DNA from: Desulfotomaculum sp.
Lineage (GTDB): Bacteria > Bacillota > Desulfotomaculia > Desulfotomaculales > Ammonificaceae
Length of the DNA: 7,073 bases
Direction: 5' to 3'
NCBI GenBank assembly: GCA_012961725.1
Contig: DTYU01000259.1
Coordinates: 1 to 7,073 of the forward strand
The notes below the pieces were generated by a model, which was not told the origin of the DNA, did no database searches, and saw nothing but the letters and a program-made list of their open reading frames with translations. Positions 1-6,546 of the stretch are shown here, in pieces. Every line of letters begins with the position of its first letter. The first letter of the stretch is position 1. The position numbers and the translations under genes are program-made.

Positions 1-319
1 CCACCTTGCAGCCGGAGGCGGCAACCACAAAGGCGGCGGTGGTGGAGATATTGAAGGTATGTGCACCGTCACCGCCCGTACCGCAGGTATCCACCAGCAG
101 CGGGTGTCTTGATTCGTAGCCGATTGCCTTCTCCCGCATCGCCTGGGCGAAACCGGCCACCTCGGCCGCCGTCTCTCTCTTCATCCTGAGACCGACCAAA
201 AACCCGCCGATCTGTGCCGCGGTGGCGGTACCGCTCATGATCTCACCCATCACCTGCCGTGCGTCATCAATCGACAGGTTCTCTCCTGAAACCACTCTCG
301 CCAGTGCCTCTCTGATCAA
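1..319 (-). CDS. trpD: Anthranilate phosphoribosyltransferase, N-terminal part (runs off left edge)
   Basis: TrpD transfers the phosphoribosyl group of PRPP to anthranilate, the second committed step of tryptophan synthesis in the cytoplasm. Only the first 106 codons are present. The translation begins MIREALARVVSGENLS and shows the all-helical N-terminal domain, then the PRPP-binding glycine loop DTCGTGGDGAHTFNIS at about residues 78-93, a family hallmark. The start is TTG at 319: an SD GGAGG lies about 8-10 nt upstream (331-327) and an in-frame TAG at 334-332 excludes any longer form. It follows trpG after a 55-nt gap and is presumably co-transcribed with trpE and trpG. Identity is near certain; the catalytic C-terminal domain lies outside the window. 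Confidence 0.95.
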   Translation of the reverse strand, partial: MIREALARVVSGENLSIDDARQVMGEIMSGTATAAQIGGFLVGLRMKRETAAEVAGFAQAMREKAIGYESRHPLLVDTCGTGGDGAHTFNISTTAAFVVAASGCKV

Positions 320-374
320 GCTCTCTCCTCCCTAAAATTTCGGGGACACCATACTAAATTACTGTTCCGCCAAA

Positions 375-944
375 TCAGTTCCCCAGACCCAAGAAGTTCC
401 GCAGCAGCTCCTTTCCGTACTCCGTAAGGATCGATTCCGGGTGGAACTGCACCCCTTCGATCGGGTATTCCCGGTGGCGCAGCCCCATTATCTCACCTTC
501 CGGCGTTTGCGCGCTGACCTCAAGCACCCCGGGGAGATCCTCCGCCGCTAAGATGAGCGAGTGGTACCGCGTGGCAGTAAAGGGTGAAGGGATGCCCCGG
601 AAAACCGTCCGCCCGTCGTGGTGTATCGGCGAGGTCTTGCCGTGCATCAGCCTGCCCGCGCGGACCACTCTCCCCCCAAACGCCTGGCCGATGGCCTGAT
701 GCCCCAAGCAGACCCCCAGGATGGGGATCCGCCCGGCAAACTCTCTGATCAGGTCAAGGCAGATTCCCGCTTCGTTGGGCGTGCCCGGACCCGGAGACAG
801 CACGATGTGCGACGGGCCTATTTGTGCAATCTGCTCAAGGGTGACGGCGTCGTTCCGGAAGACCTCCACCGCCGAACCTATCTCGGCCAAGTACTGGACC
901 AAGTTGTAAGTGAAGGAGTCGTAGTTATCGATCATCAGTACCAG
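375..944 (-). CDS. trpG: Anthranilate synthase component II, glutamine amidotransferase
   Basis: This class I glutamine amidotransferase releases ammonia from glutamine and passes it to TrpE for anthranilate formation. Proteins of this type often also serve PabB in folate synthesis, so a TrpG/PabA dual role is possible. Visible motifs, numbered from the proposed start, are the N-terminal IDNYDSFTYNL, the oxyanion region LSPGPGTP (49-56), the nucleophile loop LGVCLGHQ with Cys79, and FHPES with His168 and Glu170. The start is unusual. The SD GGAGG (957-953) abuts a GTG at 953, far too close to use, and the first ATG (935) is 17 nt away. A CTG at 944 has an 8-nt spacer, and starting there gives the canonical MVLMIDNYDSF N-terminus and the same Cys79/His168/Glu170 numbering as E. 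coli PabA. The alternative starts 953 and 935 remain possible. The TAA of trpE runs directly into this SD, suggesting translational coupling. Length is 189 aa, normal for the family. Confidence 0.95.
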   Translation of the reverse strand: MVLMIDNYDSFTYNLVQYLAEIGSAVEVFRNDAVTLEQIAQIGPSHIVLSPGPGTPNEAGICLDLIREFAGRIPILGVCLGHQAIGQAFGGRVVRAGRLMHGKTSPIHHDGRTVFRGIPSPFTATRYHSLILAAEDLPGVLEVSAQTPEGEIMGLRHREYPIEGVQFHPESILTEYGKELLRNFLGLGN

Positions 945-957
945 ATCGAACACCTCC

Positions 958-2508
958 TTACCGTTCGCGGTTCACCGCTCGGGCTTCAGGTAAACTTTTG
1001 TTTTCTATGTTTAGCTGCCCCTTTACCATGCCGCCAGAAAAACCAGAATCCGCCCCGGCCGCCTCCCGCAGGGTGGTCAAGAGCGCCTGCGCCTTGTTGA
1101 TCGTCTCGGTGTACTCCCGTTCAGGGTCGGAATCTGCCACTATCCCGGCTCCTGCCTGCACATGCGCGTTCCCGCCGGTTATCACGATCGTCCGGATGGT
1201 GATACAGGTATCAAGATTCCCTGTAAAGCCGCAGTAACCTACGGCCCCTGCATAAATACCCCGCCGTGTCGGCTCAAGCTCTTCAATTATCTCCATCGCC
1301 CGGACCTTAGGGGCGCCGGAAACGGTCCCCGCCGGAAAAGAGGCATATAAGGCACTCAAAGCGGAGTGCTCCGGAGACAGCAGCCCCTGTACCTCGGAGA
1401 CGATATGCATCACGTGGGAGTATCTTTCGACCGCCATGAACTCTGAAACCCGAACCGTCCCAGGGCGGGAGACCCGCCCCAAATCGTTGCGCCCCAGGTC
1501 CACCAGCATGATGTGCTCCGCCCGTTCCTTGGGGTCCTCGAGCAGCTCCGCCGCGAGGGCCTCATCCTCCGCACCGTCCTTGCCCCGCGGGCGGGTTCCC
1601 GCTATCGGCCGGGTGCGGATCACCCCGTCCTCTACCCGGATGAGCATCTCCGGCGAAGAGCCGATCACCACCGGATCACCGAAATCAAGATAGAAAAGGT
1701 AGGGGGAGGGGTTGATCACCCGGAGGCGGCGGTAAGCCTCAAACGGATCGCCGTCAAACCGCTGGGAGAAACGCTGCGACAGCACCACCTGCAGGATATC
1801 GCCCGCCTGGATATACTCCTTCGCCCGGCGCACGGCGCTCAGAAACTCCTCCTTCTCCATATTAACGGTCAGTGCCGGACTCACACCGGAGAGCGGTATT
1901 TCCCAGCCTAATGCCGCCGGTTTTCGCAGGTTTGCCAGCACACCGTTAATCTGGTCTGCCGCCCCGTCATACGCCGCGCGGGGGTTCCTTCCCGGCCGCG
2001 TATTCACCACTACGGTAAGCCGCCGCCGGACGTGGTCGAAGATCAATACCACCCGCGTAAAAACGAGGTGGCAGTCGTAAGCCCCAAGATCGTCGACGGT
2101 ATTGAGGGGGAGCCGCTCCAGGTTCCGGACAAAGTCGTAGCCGAAATACCCGACCCCGCCGCCGTAAAACCGGGGCAGTCCTTCCAGGCGGGGGCCGCGC
2201 AGTTCGCCAAACAGTCTCTCGAGCCGCTCCATGGGTGAATCGTCAAAAGACCGGTCTTCCCCCTCACCGCTTAATGAGCAGGAACTTCCTTTGGCCTTGA
2301 AAATCAGGAAGGGGTCGAAACCGATAAAGCTGTACCGGCCGAGGAACTCCCCGCCGGAGACTGATTCAAGCAGGTATGCCGGAGATGACGCGACCTTTTT
2401 AAAGGCTGCGATCGGGGTCTCGATGTCGGCGATTACCTCCCTGTAAACGGGAACCACCCCGTACCCACCGCTCAGCCTGAGGTACTCTTCCAGGGATGGT
2501 TGAATCAC
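958..2508 (-). CDS. trpE: Anthranilate synthase component I
   Basis: TrpE converts chorismate plus ammonia (from TrpG) into anthranilate and pyruvate, the first committed and feedback-inhibited step of tryptophan synthesis. Numbered from GTG 2508 (516 aa, normal length), the N-terminal domain has the tryptophan-binding LLES motif (46-49) followed by GGEFLGRYSFIG. The chorismate-binding domain has RPIAGTRPRG (about 300-309), DLGRND (337-342), HVMHIVSEV (365-373), FPAGTVSGAPK (391-401) and QAGAGIVADSDPE near the end. All expected catalytic motifs are present. The frame stays open upstream to TTG 2637, ATG 2601 and GTG 2559. That stretch carries the TRAP-type leader, however, and GTG 2559 sits inside the terminator stem. 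GTG 2508, with GGAG (2522-2519) 10 nt upstream, gives MIQPSLEEYLRLS, the usual family N-terminus. A tail of about 35 weakly conserved residues ends the protein. The gene lies 13 nt upstream of trpG. Confidence 0.96.
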   Translation of the reverse strand: MIQPSLEEYLRLSGGYGVVPVYREVIADIETPIAAFKKVASSPAYLLESVSGGEFLGRYSFIGFDPFLIFKAKGSSCSLSGEGEDRSFDDSPMERLERLFGELRGPRLEGLPRFYGGGVGYFGYDFVRNLERLPLNTVDDLGAYDCHLVFTRVVLIFDHVRRRLTVVVNTRPGRNPRAAYDGAADQINGVLANLRKPAALGWEIPLSGVSPALTVNMEKEEFLSAVRRAKEYIQAGDILQVVLSQRFSQRFDGDPFEAYRRLRVINPSPYLFYLDFGDPVVIGSSPEMLIRVEDGVIRTRPIAGTRPRGKDGAEDEALAAELLEDPKERAEHIMLVDLGRNDLGRVSRPGTVRVSEFMAVERYSHVMHIVSEVQGLLSPEHSALSALYASFPAGTVSGAPKVRAMEIIEELEPTRRGIYAGAVGYCGFTGNLDTCITIRTIVITGGNAHVQAGAGIVADSDPEREYTETINKAQALLTTLREAAGADSGFSGGMVKGQLNIENKSLPEARAVNRER

Positions 2509-2509
2509 T

Positions 2510-2561
2510 CGGTGCCCGCTCCCCTCGGCAAAAATTAAGCCAGCACCCAAATGAGGCACCG
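2510..2561 (-). promoter_or_regulatory. Possible ribosome-site-blocking stem upstream of trpE
   Basis: CGGUGCC (2561-2555) is perfectly complementary to GGCACCG (2516-2510), which lies between the SD (2522-2519) and the GTG start (2508). In transcripts that read through the terminator this fold would hold the SD in a loop beside a stem ending next to the start codon. It competes with both the antiterminator and the terminator. Bacillus subtilis trpE has a comparable TRAP-dependent SD-sequestering hairpin; the parallel is inference. Confidence 0.4.
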
Positions 2562-2566
2562 GCTTT
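2530..2566 (-). terminator. Intrinsic terminator of the trp attenuator
   Basis: In the minus-strand RNA, AAGCCGGUGCC (2565-2555) pairs with GGUGCUGGCUU (2547-2537) over 11 bp including G-U pairs, optionally extended by U2554-G2548. The loop is about 5 nt and is followed by AAUUUUU (2536-2530). Because of the G-U pairs the hairpin is good only in this direction. It lies between the TRAP-type site and the trpE start, where a transcription attenuator is expected. Confidence 0.72.
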
Positions 2567-2594
2567 ACTCCTGCTTGCTTACCAGTCTCATCTG
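2548..2594 (-). promoter_or_regulatory. Antiterminator hairpin of the trp attenuator
   Basis: In the minus-strand RNA, CAGAUGAG (2594-2587) pairs with CUCAUUUG (2555-2548), 8 bp with one G-U. After a 2-nt bulge (2557-2556), ACUGGU (2586-2581) pairs with GCCGGU (2563-2558), 6 bp with two G-U. The loop is 17 nt. The 5' arm contains the eighth and ninth NAG triplets, so bound TRAP would block it. The 3' arm takes up the 5' arm of the terminator, so the two folds exclude each other. This pairing was worked out by eye; no folding energy was computed. Confidence 0.65.
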
Positions 2595-2630
2595 CGCTCA
2601 TCTCAACTCTTCTCAAACTCTTCTCGGCTC
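2587..2630 (-). promoter_or_regulatory. Putative TRAP (MtrB) binding site in the trpE leader
   Basis: The minus-strand RNA carries nine NAG triplets in register. GAG occurs at 2630-2628, 2625-2623, 2620-2618, 2614-2612, 2609-2607, 2604-2602 and 2599-2597, CAG at 2594-2592, and GAG at 2589-2587. The spacers are 2, 2, 3, 2, 2, 2, 2 and 2 nt. The 11-subunit TRAP ring of Bacillus binds 9-11 (G/U)AG repeats with 2-3 nt spacers when loaded with tryptophan. The position fits the role: about 17 nt after the predicted transcription start and overlapping the antiterminator. No mtrB gene is in the window, so the protein partner is inferred. Confidence 0.8.
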
Positions 2631-2653
2631 GCGTCAATTATTCAGTTAAAAAC

Positions 2654-2683
2654 AGTTTACACCGCTTGCTTTCCCCCTGTCAA
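2654..2683 (-). promoter_or_regulatory. Sigma-A-type promoter of the trp operon
   Basis: On the minus strand a perfect -35 box TTGACA (2683-2678) is followed after 18 nt by TAAACT (2659-2654; four of six matches to TATAAT). The predicted transcription start is near A2647, giving a leader of about 139 nt before GTG 2508. It lies in the 87-nt gap after the flippase stop codon, so the trp genes need not depend on read-through from it. No convincing terminator is visible between the flippase stop and this promoter. Confidence 0.75.
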
Positions 2684-2724
2684 CCGTTTATGCTAAATTT
2701 ATGCCGCGGCCGCCGGATAAAGTG

Positions 2725-4290
2725 CTATCTTTTGAGAGCAGTAAAAAGCTTATAAAAGATTAACAAGAACCGTCTGCGCTCGCCTGGTCTTAGCGCCCCG
2801 GTCAGCATTACGAAAAAGGCATAGCTCGCCCCCGTGAGTGCAACGGCGGCTAAAAGCCCCAACGCCTGCGGGGCACGGGCAGCAAAACAGCCGTGGCTGA
2901 AATGCAACACCGCAGCGGCCAGCGCCGTTGCAATCAGCGGCTTGGCCAAGATCTCTTTGATTTCAACGGCACAGCCGGTCAGCCGCCTGAGGTCGGCCAA
3001 ATTAAGCATACTCATAATCAGAAAACCGCAAACCACGGCGGCACCGGCCCCGCAGATGCCGCAGGCAGGAATCGCCGTAAGGAAGTATATGCCGGTCAGC
3101 TTAAAGACCGAGGCCACCACCAGGTTTCGGAAGGGAACGAGCGGCCGCCCGAGCCCCTGGAGGATTCCAGTCGTGGTCTGCTGCAGGTAAAGAAAGGGTG
3201 CACCGAGCGCAAGCACTTTCAAGACGGCGCCCGCCTCCGGGTAGCCGAAAACAACCCCGCACAGCTCCTCTGCAACCATGCACAGCACCATCGCGCTCGG
3301 CAGTCCGGTGAGCATCGTCAGGCGCAGGGCGTTGTTGACCCTGGAGTGGAAAAGGCCGGGATTCCGCGCGGTGAGGGCTTCGGCGACGGCCGGCACGAGG
3401 GCGGTAGAGAGCGAGACCGTTATGACCCCCGGAGTGTAAAGCAGGGTTTGCGCTATTCCGGTAAACTGTCCAAAAACGCCGGTGGCCGCGCGTGTCGGCA
3501 GGCCGGCGGCGATCAGTCTGTGCGGGATCAACACGGCGTCCAGTGATAGAAAACCGGTCGAAACGAGCCTCATTAAAGCAACCGGCAGTGAGAGGCGGAA
3601 GATTTCACGGGTGAGGCCGGCCTCGCCCGCCCGCTGCCTTCCGGCGTGAGGCAAGGACCGGCTCCGGAAAAAGCAGCCTAACATCAGCAGAAATCCGGCA
3701 AGCTCGCCGCATACCACGCCCAGGGACGCGCCGCAGGCCGCCGCGACCACGCCCTGATCGATAAAAAGCGAAGCGAGGGAAAGACCAGCAACTACCCGGA
3801 TAAACTGTTCCACGGTCTGGGTGACCGCGGTGGGAACCATGTTCTGGAGCCCCTGGAAAAAGCCCCTGAACACCGAACAGATGGAGACAATGAAAATCCC
3901 GGGAATGAGGCACACAAACGGTAAGCGGGTCTCAGGGTTTGAAAGGATTCTGCCGCTGACGAAACTGGCGGCGGCCATTACCGCGAGGGTTACAAGCAGA
4001 CTTGAAACGATAGTGTACAACAGAGAGAGGCGCAGAATGCGGTAAGCCTTGCCGTATTCCTTCTGGGTTACGGCGTCCGATACCAATTTTGCGACGGCCA
4101 CCGGAATCCCCAGTGAAGCAATGACAAGGGCCAGAACATAGAGCGGGAATACCATGTTGAACAGGCCTATTCCCTCGGCCCGAATAAGCCGGATGAGAAA
4201 GATCTGATAGACAAAACCGATGACCCGGTTGACTGTGCTGGCAGTCGCGAGCACGAGGGTACCGGTAAGCAACGACTGACGGGAAATCAT
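2725..4290 (-). CDS. spoVB: SpoVB/MurJ-like lipid-linked oligosaccharide flippase (polysaccharide biosynthesis family)
   Basis: This is an integral membrane protein of the MOP/MATE-like flippase superfamily, expected to move a lipid-linked sugar precursor across the cytoplasmic membrane. SpoVB itself is needed for spore cortex formation in Bacillus. The 521-residue product is almost wholly hydrophobic, with roughly 12-14 membrane segments. It opens with the family pattern of a first helix, then RVIGFVYQIFLIRLI.AEGIGLFNMVFP, and later has GIPVAVAKLVSDA and VFRGFFQGLQNMVPTAVTQ. The start is ATG 4290, because GGAGG (4300-4296) lies 5 nt upstream; an in-frame TTG at 4308 would add six residues and has no SD. 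A single basic C-terminal tail (RRRFLLIFYKLFTALKR) ends the protein. It is transcribed in the same direction as trpE but has no evident functional link to it. Clostridia carry several paralogues, so the family is sure but the exact SpoVB role is not. Confidence 0.88.
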   Translation of the reverse strand: MISRQSLLTGTLVLATASTVNRVIGFVYQIFLIRLIRAEGIGLFNMVFPLYVLALVIASLGIPVAVAKLVSDAVTQKEYGKAYRILRLSLLYTIVSSLLVTLAVMAAASFVSGRILSNPETRLPFVCLIPGIFIVSICSVFRGFFQGLQNMVPTAVTQTVEQFIRVVAGLSLASLFIDQGVVAAACGASLGVVCGELAGFLLMLGCFFRSRSLPHAGRQRAGEAGLTREIFRLSLPVALMRLVSTGFLSLDAVLIPHRLIAAGLPTRAATGVFGQFTGIAQTLLYTPGVITVSLSTALVPAVAEALTARNPGLFHSRVNNALRLTMLTGLPSAMVLCMVAEELCGVVFGYPEAGAVLKVLALGAPFLYLQQTTTGILQGLGRPLVPFRNLVVASVFKLTGIYFLTAIPACGICGAGAAVVCGFLIMSMLNLADLRRLTGCAVEIKEILAKPLIATALAAAVLHFSHGCFAARAPQALGLLAAVALTGASYAFFVMLTGALRPGERRRFLLIFYKLFTALKR

Positions 4291-4373
4291 CTTGGCCTCC
4301 GTGCTCAAAACAAGGCTGGCAAGCCCGGTCCACTAAGCTATATCTATGCTCGTCCTGCCAAAAATAACTGGGC

Positions 4374-4451
4374 TTGAATGTTGACGCACCAAAAGGCTTT
4401 TGATTTTAAGAAAAACTGATATCCAGACAGGATTTATCAAACTCCTATAGA
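4374..4451 (+). promoter_or_regulatory. Candidate promoter region for the EF-G-like gene
   Basis: The 241-nt divergent gap (4291-4531) is AT-rich in its plus-strand half. Two weak sigma-A candidates are visible. One is TTGACG (4381-4386) with TGATTTTAA (4401-4409), an extended -10-like element at about 17 nt. The other is CAGACA (4424-4429) with TATAGA (4446-4451) at 16 nt. Neither is near consensus in both boxes. Downstream, GTTAA-AACG-TTAAC (4462-4475) is a short inverted repeat of unknown significance. No riboswitch or RNA gene was recognised here. Confidence 0.3.
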
Positions 4452-4531
4452 AGAAAATACAGTTAAAACGTTAACCCCGGTGCAACAAGCAGAATCTTTT
4501 GGAAAGAATACCATCGGGAGGGGAAAACAGT

Positions 4532-6544
4532 TTGAAGAACTATGCGGCAAAAGACCTGAGAAATGTAGCCGTGGTCGGTCATGGCGGAACCGGAAAGACC
4601 TCGCTCGTCGAGGCACTGCTTTATAACACCGGTGCGATTTCCCGCCTCGGCCGAGTGGAAGATGGTACGACCACCGCCGACTACCATCCAGAGGAGGTGA
4701 AGCGGGGCATCACTGTGCATACGGCCGTCGTGCCCTGCGAGCTTGAAGGCACCAAGGTCAATCTCTTGGACACACCGGGATACGCCGATTTTGTCGGGGA
4801 GGTCAAAGCGGCTTTGCGCGTGGTCGAAGGAGCGCTCTTTACGGTCTGCGGCGTCGGCGGGGTCGAGGTGCAGACCGAAGCGATCTGGGACTGGGCGGGA
4901 GAAATGCCGCGGGCGGTCTTCGTAAACAAGCTCGACCGGGAAAACGCCGAGTTCGACCGGGTCCTACAAGAGCTGCGCGCCAAGTTCGGCGCGAACTTTG
5001 TGCCGTTTACGGTTCCTGTCGGCGCCGCGGACAGCTTCCGGGGCGTGGTGGATGTACTGGGCGAGAAGGCATACCTTGATGAAGGCAAGGGGGAAAAGGA
5101 GGCCCCGGTCCCCGAAGACCTGGGCGCGAAGGTCCAGGAGTACAGGGAGAAAATGATCGAAGCGGCGGCTGAAACCGACGATGAATACCTGATGAAGTAT
5201 CTCGAAGGCGTGGAACTGAGTGCTGAGGAGATCCGGGCGGGGCTGGCAAAAGGGCTGCAAGAGGCCAAGTTTGTGCCTGTTTTATGCGGTGCGGCAACCA
5301 AAAACTTAGGGGTTAAGACGCTCCTTGACTTTTGCGTTCGCTTCTTACCTGCACCGGAAGCCAAGGACGGACCGCTGTCGGCCCTTGTCTTCAAGACGAT
5401 AGCCGACCCGTACGTGGGGCGCATGAACTATCTCCGGGTCTTTAGCGGCGTGCTGGCGGGGGACACCAGCCTTTATAACAGCACAAAGGAAAAAACGGAA
5501 AAGATCAGCCAGCTCTTTTTCCTCCGGGGCAAGAATCAGCAGCAGACCGAAAGGATTCCGGCGGGTGACATAGGCGCGCTCGTTAAGCTGACAGATACCA
5601 CAACGGGCGACACCCTTTGCCAGAAGGACAAACCGGTGACCTTGGCGGGGATCGATTTCCCTGAACCTACGCTCAGCATCGCGGTTGAACCAAAGACCCA
5701 GGGGGACGAGGATAAACTGGCCAGCGCTCTCGCCCGTCTGGTGGAAGAGGAGCCCACCGTCCGGGTGACGAAGAACATCGAGACAAAACAGACGGTCATA
5801 ACCGGGATCGGCGAGACCCAGTTGGACATGATCCTTGAGCGGTTCAAGCGGAAGTTCGGCCTGGAAGTCAGCCAGAAACCGCTCAAGATTCCGTACCGCG
5901 AAACGGTGCGGGCGGAAGCGAAGGTCGAGGGCAAATATAAGAAGCAGACCGGCGGGCGCGGCCAGTACGGCCACGTCTGGTTAAAAATCGAGCCGTTGCC
6001 GGAGGAGGAGTTCAAATTTGCGGAAGACATCTTCGGGGGCGCTGTCCCGAGCCAATACTTCCCCGCCGTTGAAAAAGGCATAAGGGAAGCCATGAACGAA
6101 GGCGTCTTGGCAGGTTATCCCGTAACAAATGTGGCGGTGACGCTGTATGACGGCTCTTTCCATCCGGTGGACTCATCGGAGCTGGCCTTCAAGATCGCCG
6201 CTTCTATGGCCTTTAAGAAGGGGATGCAACAGGCAAAACCGGTGTTGCTTGAGCCGGTGATGGAGGTTGAAGTCTTGGTGCCGGACGTATTTATGGGTGA
6301 CGTGATCAGCGACCTGAATGCCAAACGCGGCCGCATCTTAGGCATGGAGCCTACAGGTAAGGTTACGAAGATCCGGGCCTTGGCACCGCTGGCCGAAATG
6401 GCCCGGTATGCGATCGACCTTAAATCGATGACTCAGGGACGGGGCTCCTTCACCATGAATTTCAGTTCGTACGAAGAGGTTCCGGGACAGATCGCCGAAA
6501 GGATAATCAAGAAGGCGCAGGAAGAAAAGGAAAGCGAAAAATAG
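4532..6544 (+). CDS. fusA2: Elongation factor G paralogue (EF-G-2 type translational GTPase)
   Basis: This translational GTPase has all five EF-G domains (670 aa; canonical EF-G is about 690). From TTG 4532 the GTPase motifs are G1 GHGGTGKTS (16-24), a switch I region GTTTADY...RGIT (45-61), G3 DTPGY (80-84) and G4 NKLD (132-135). Domain IV carries GGRGQYGHVWLKIEP and the loop DGSFHPVDSSELAFKIAAS, and domain V has VPDVFMGDVISDLNAKRGRI. The switch II histidine normal in EF-G (DTPGH) is tyrosine here and the P-loop is GHGGTGKTS instead of GHIDAGKTT. Both are features I associate with the EF-G-2 subfamily, such as the Thermus homologue. It is probably not the main translocase, which is normally encoded beside rpsL, rpsG and tuf; none of those is here. 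The start is TTG 4532 because GGGAGGGG (4516-4523) lies 8 nt upstream; the TTG at 4499 has no SD. The gene stands alone, is followed by a hairpin, and its exact role is unknown. Confidence 0.93.
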   Translation: MKNYAAKDLRNVAVVGHGGTGKTSLVEALLYNTGAISRLGRVEDGTTTADYHPEEVKRGITVHTAVVPCELEGTKVNLLDTPGYADFVGEVKAALRVVEGALFTVCGVGGVEVQTEAIWDWAGEMPRAVFVNKLDRENAEFDRVLQELRAKFGANFVPFTVPVGAADSFRGVVDVLGEKAYLDEGKGEKEAPVPEDLGAKVQEYREKMIEAAAETDDEYLMKYLEGVELSAEEIRAGLAKGLQEAKFVPVLCGAATKNLGVKTLLDFCVRFLPAPEAKDGPLSALVFKTIADPYVGRMNYLRVFSGVLAGDTSLYNSTKEKTEKISQLFFLRGKNQQQTERIPAGDIGALVKLTDTTTGDTLCQKDKPVTLAGIDFPEPTLSIAVEPKTQGDEDKLASALARLVEEEPTVRVTKNIETKQTVITGIGETQLDMILERFKRKFGLEVSQKPLKIPYRETVRAEAKVEGKYKKQTGGRGQYGHVWLKIEPLPEEEFKFAEDIFGGAVPSQYFPAVEKGIREAMNEGVLAGYPVTNVAVTLYDGSFHPVDSSELAFKIAASMAFKKGMQQAKPVLLEPVMEVEVLVPDVFMGDVISDLNAKRGRILGMEPTGKVTKIRALAPLAEMARYAIDLKSMTQGRGSFTMNFSSYEEVPGQIAERIIKKAQEEKESEK

Positions 6545-6546
6545 TT

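Noticed and set aside
320..374. Internal TRAP-type site before trpD
   Set aside because: The purine-rich GGAGGAGAGAG is the ribosome-binding site; only two or three triplets fall at 2-3 nt spacing, too few for TRAP.
2559..2637. N-terminal extension of TrpE, or a leader peptide, encoded by the trp leader
   Set aside because: The bases form a regular GAG-triplet array and hairpins. The peptide has no tandem Trp codons, no SD precedes TTG 2637, and TrpE proteins do not have this extension.
2701..2716. GC-rich palindrome after the flippase stop as a terminator
   Set aside because: The GCGGCCGC core gives only a very short self-complementary stem with no proper loop and no following T-run; it looks like chance composition.
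2638..2724. T-box riboswitch upstream of trpE
   Set aside because: The promoter lies within this 87-nt gap and the leader after it is only about 139 nt. I saw no T-box core or specifier loop, and the triplet site explains the leader better.
4341..4368. Sigma-E-like promoter (CATAGATA with GTTATTT upstream) for the flippase gene
   Set aside because: Spacing is about right, but the -35 element matches poorly and CATA-type motifs are common in AT-rich gaps; not strong enough to annotate.
4681..5424. Long minus-strand open frame inside the EF-G-like gene
   Set aside because: It is antisense to a clearly conserved GTPase, rich in Ser, Thr and Pro as expected from reverse-strand reading of GC-rich codons, and has no recognisable domain.
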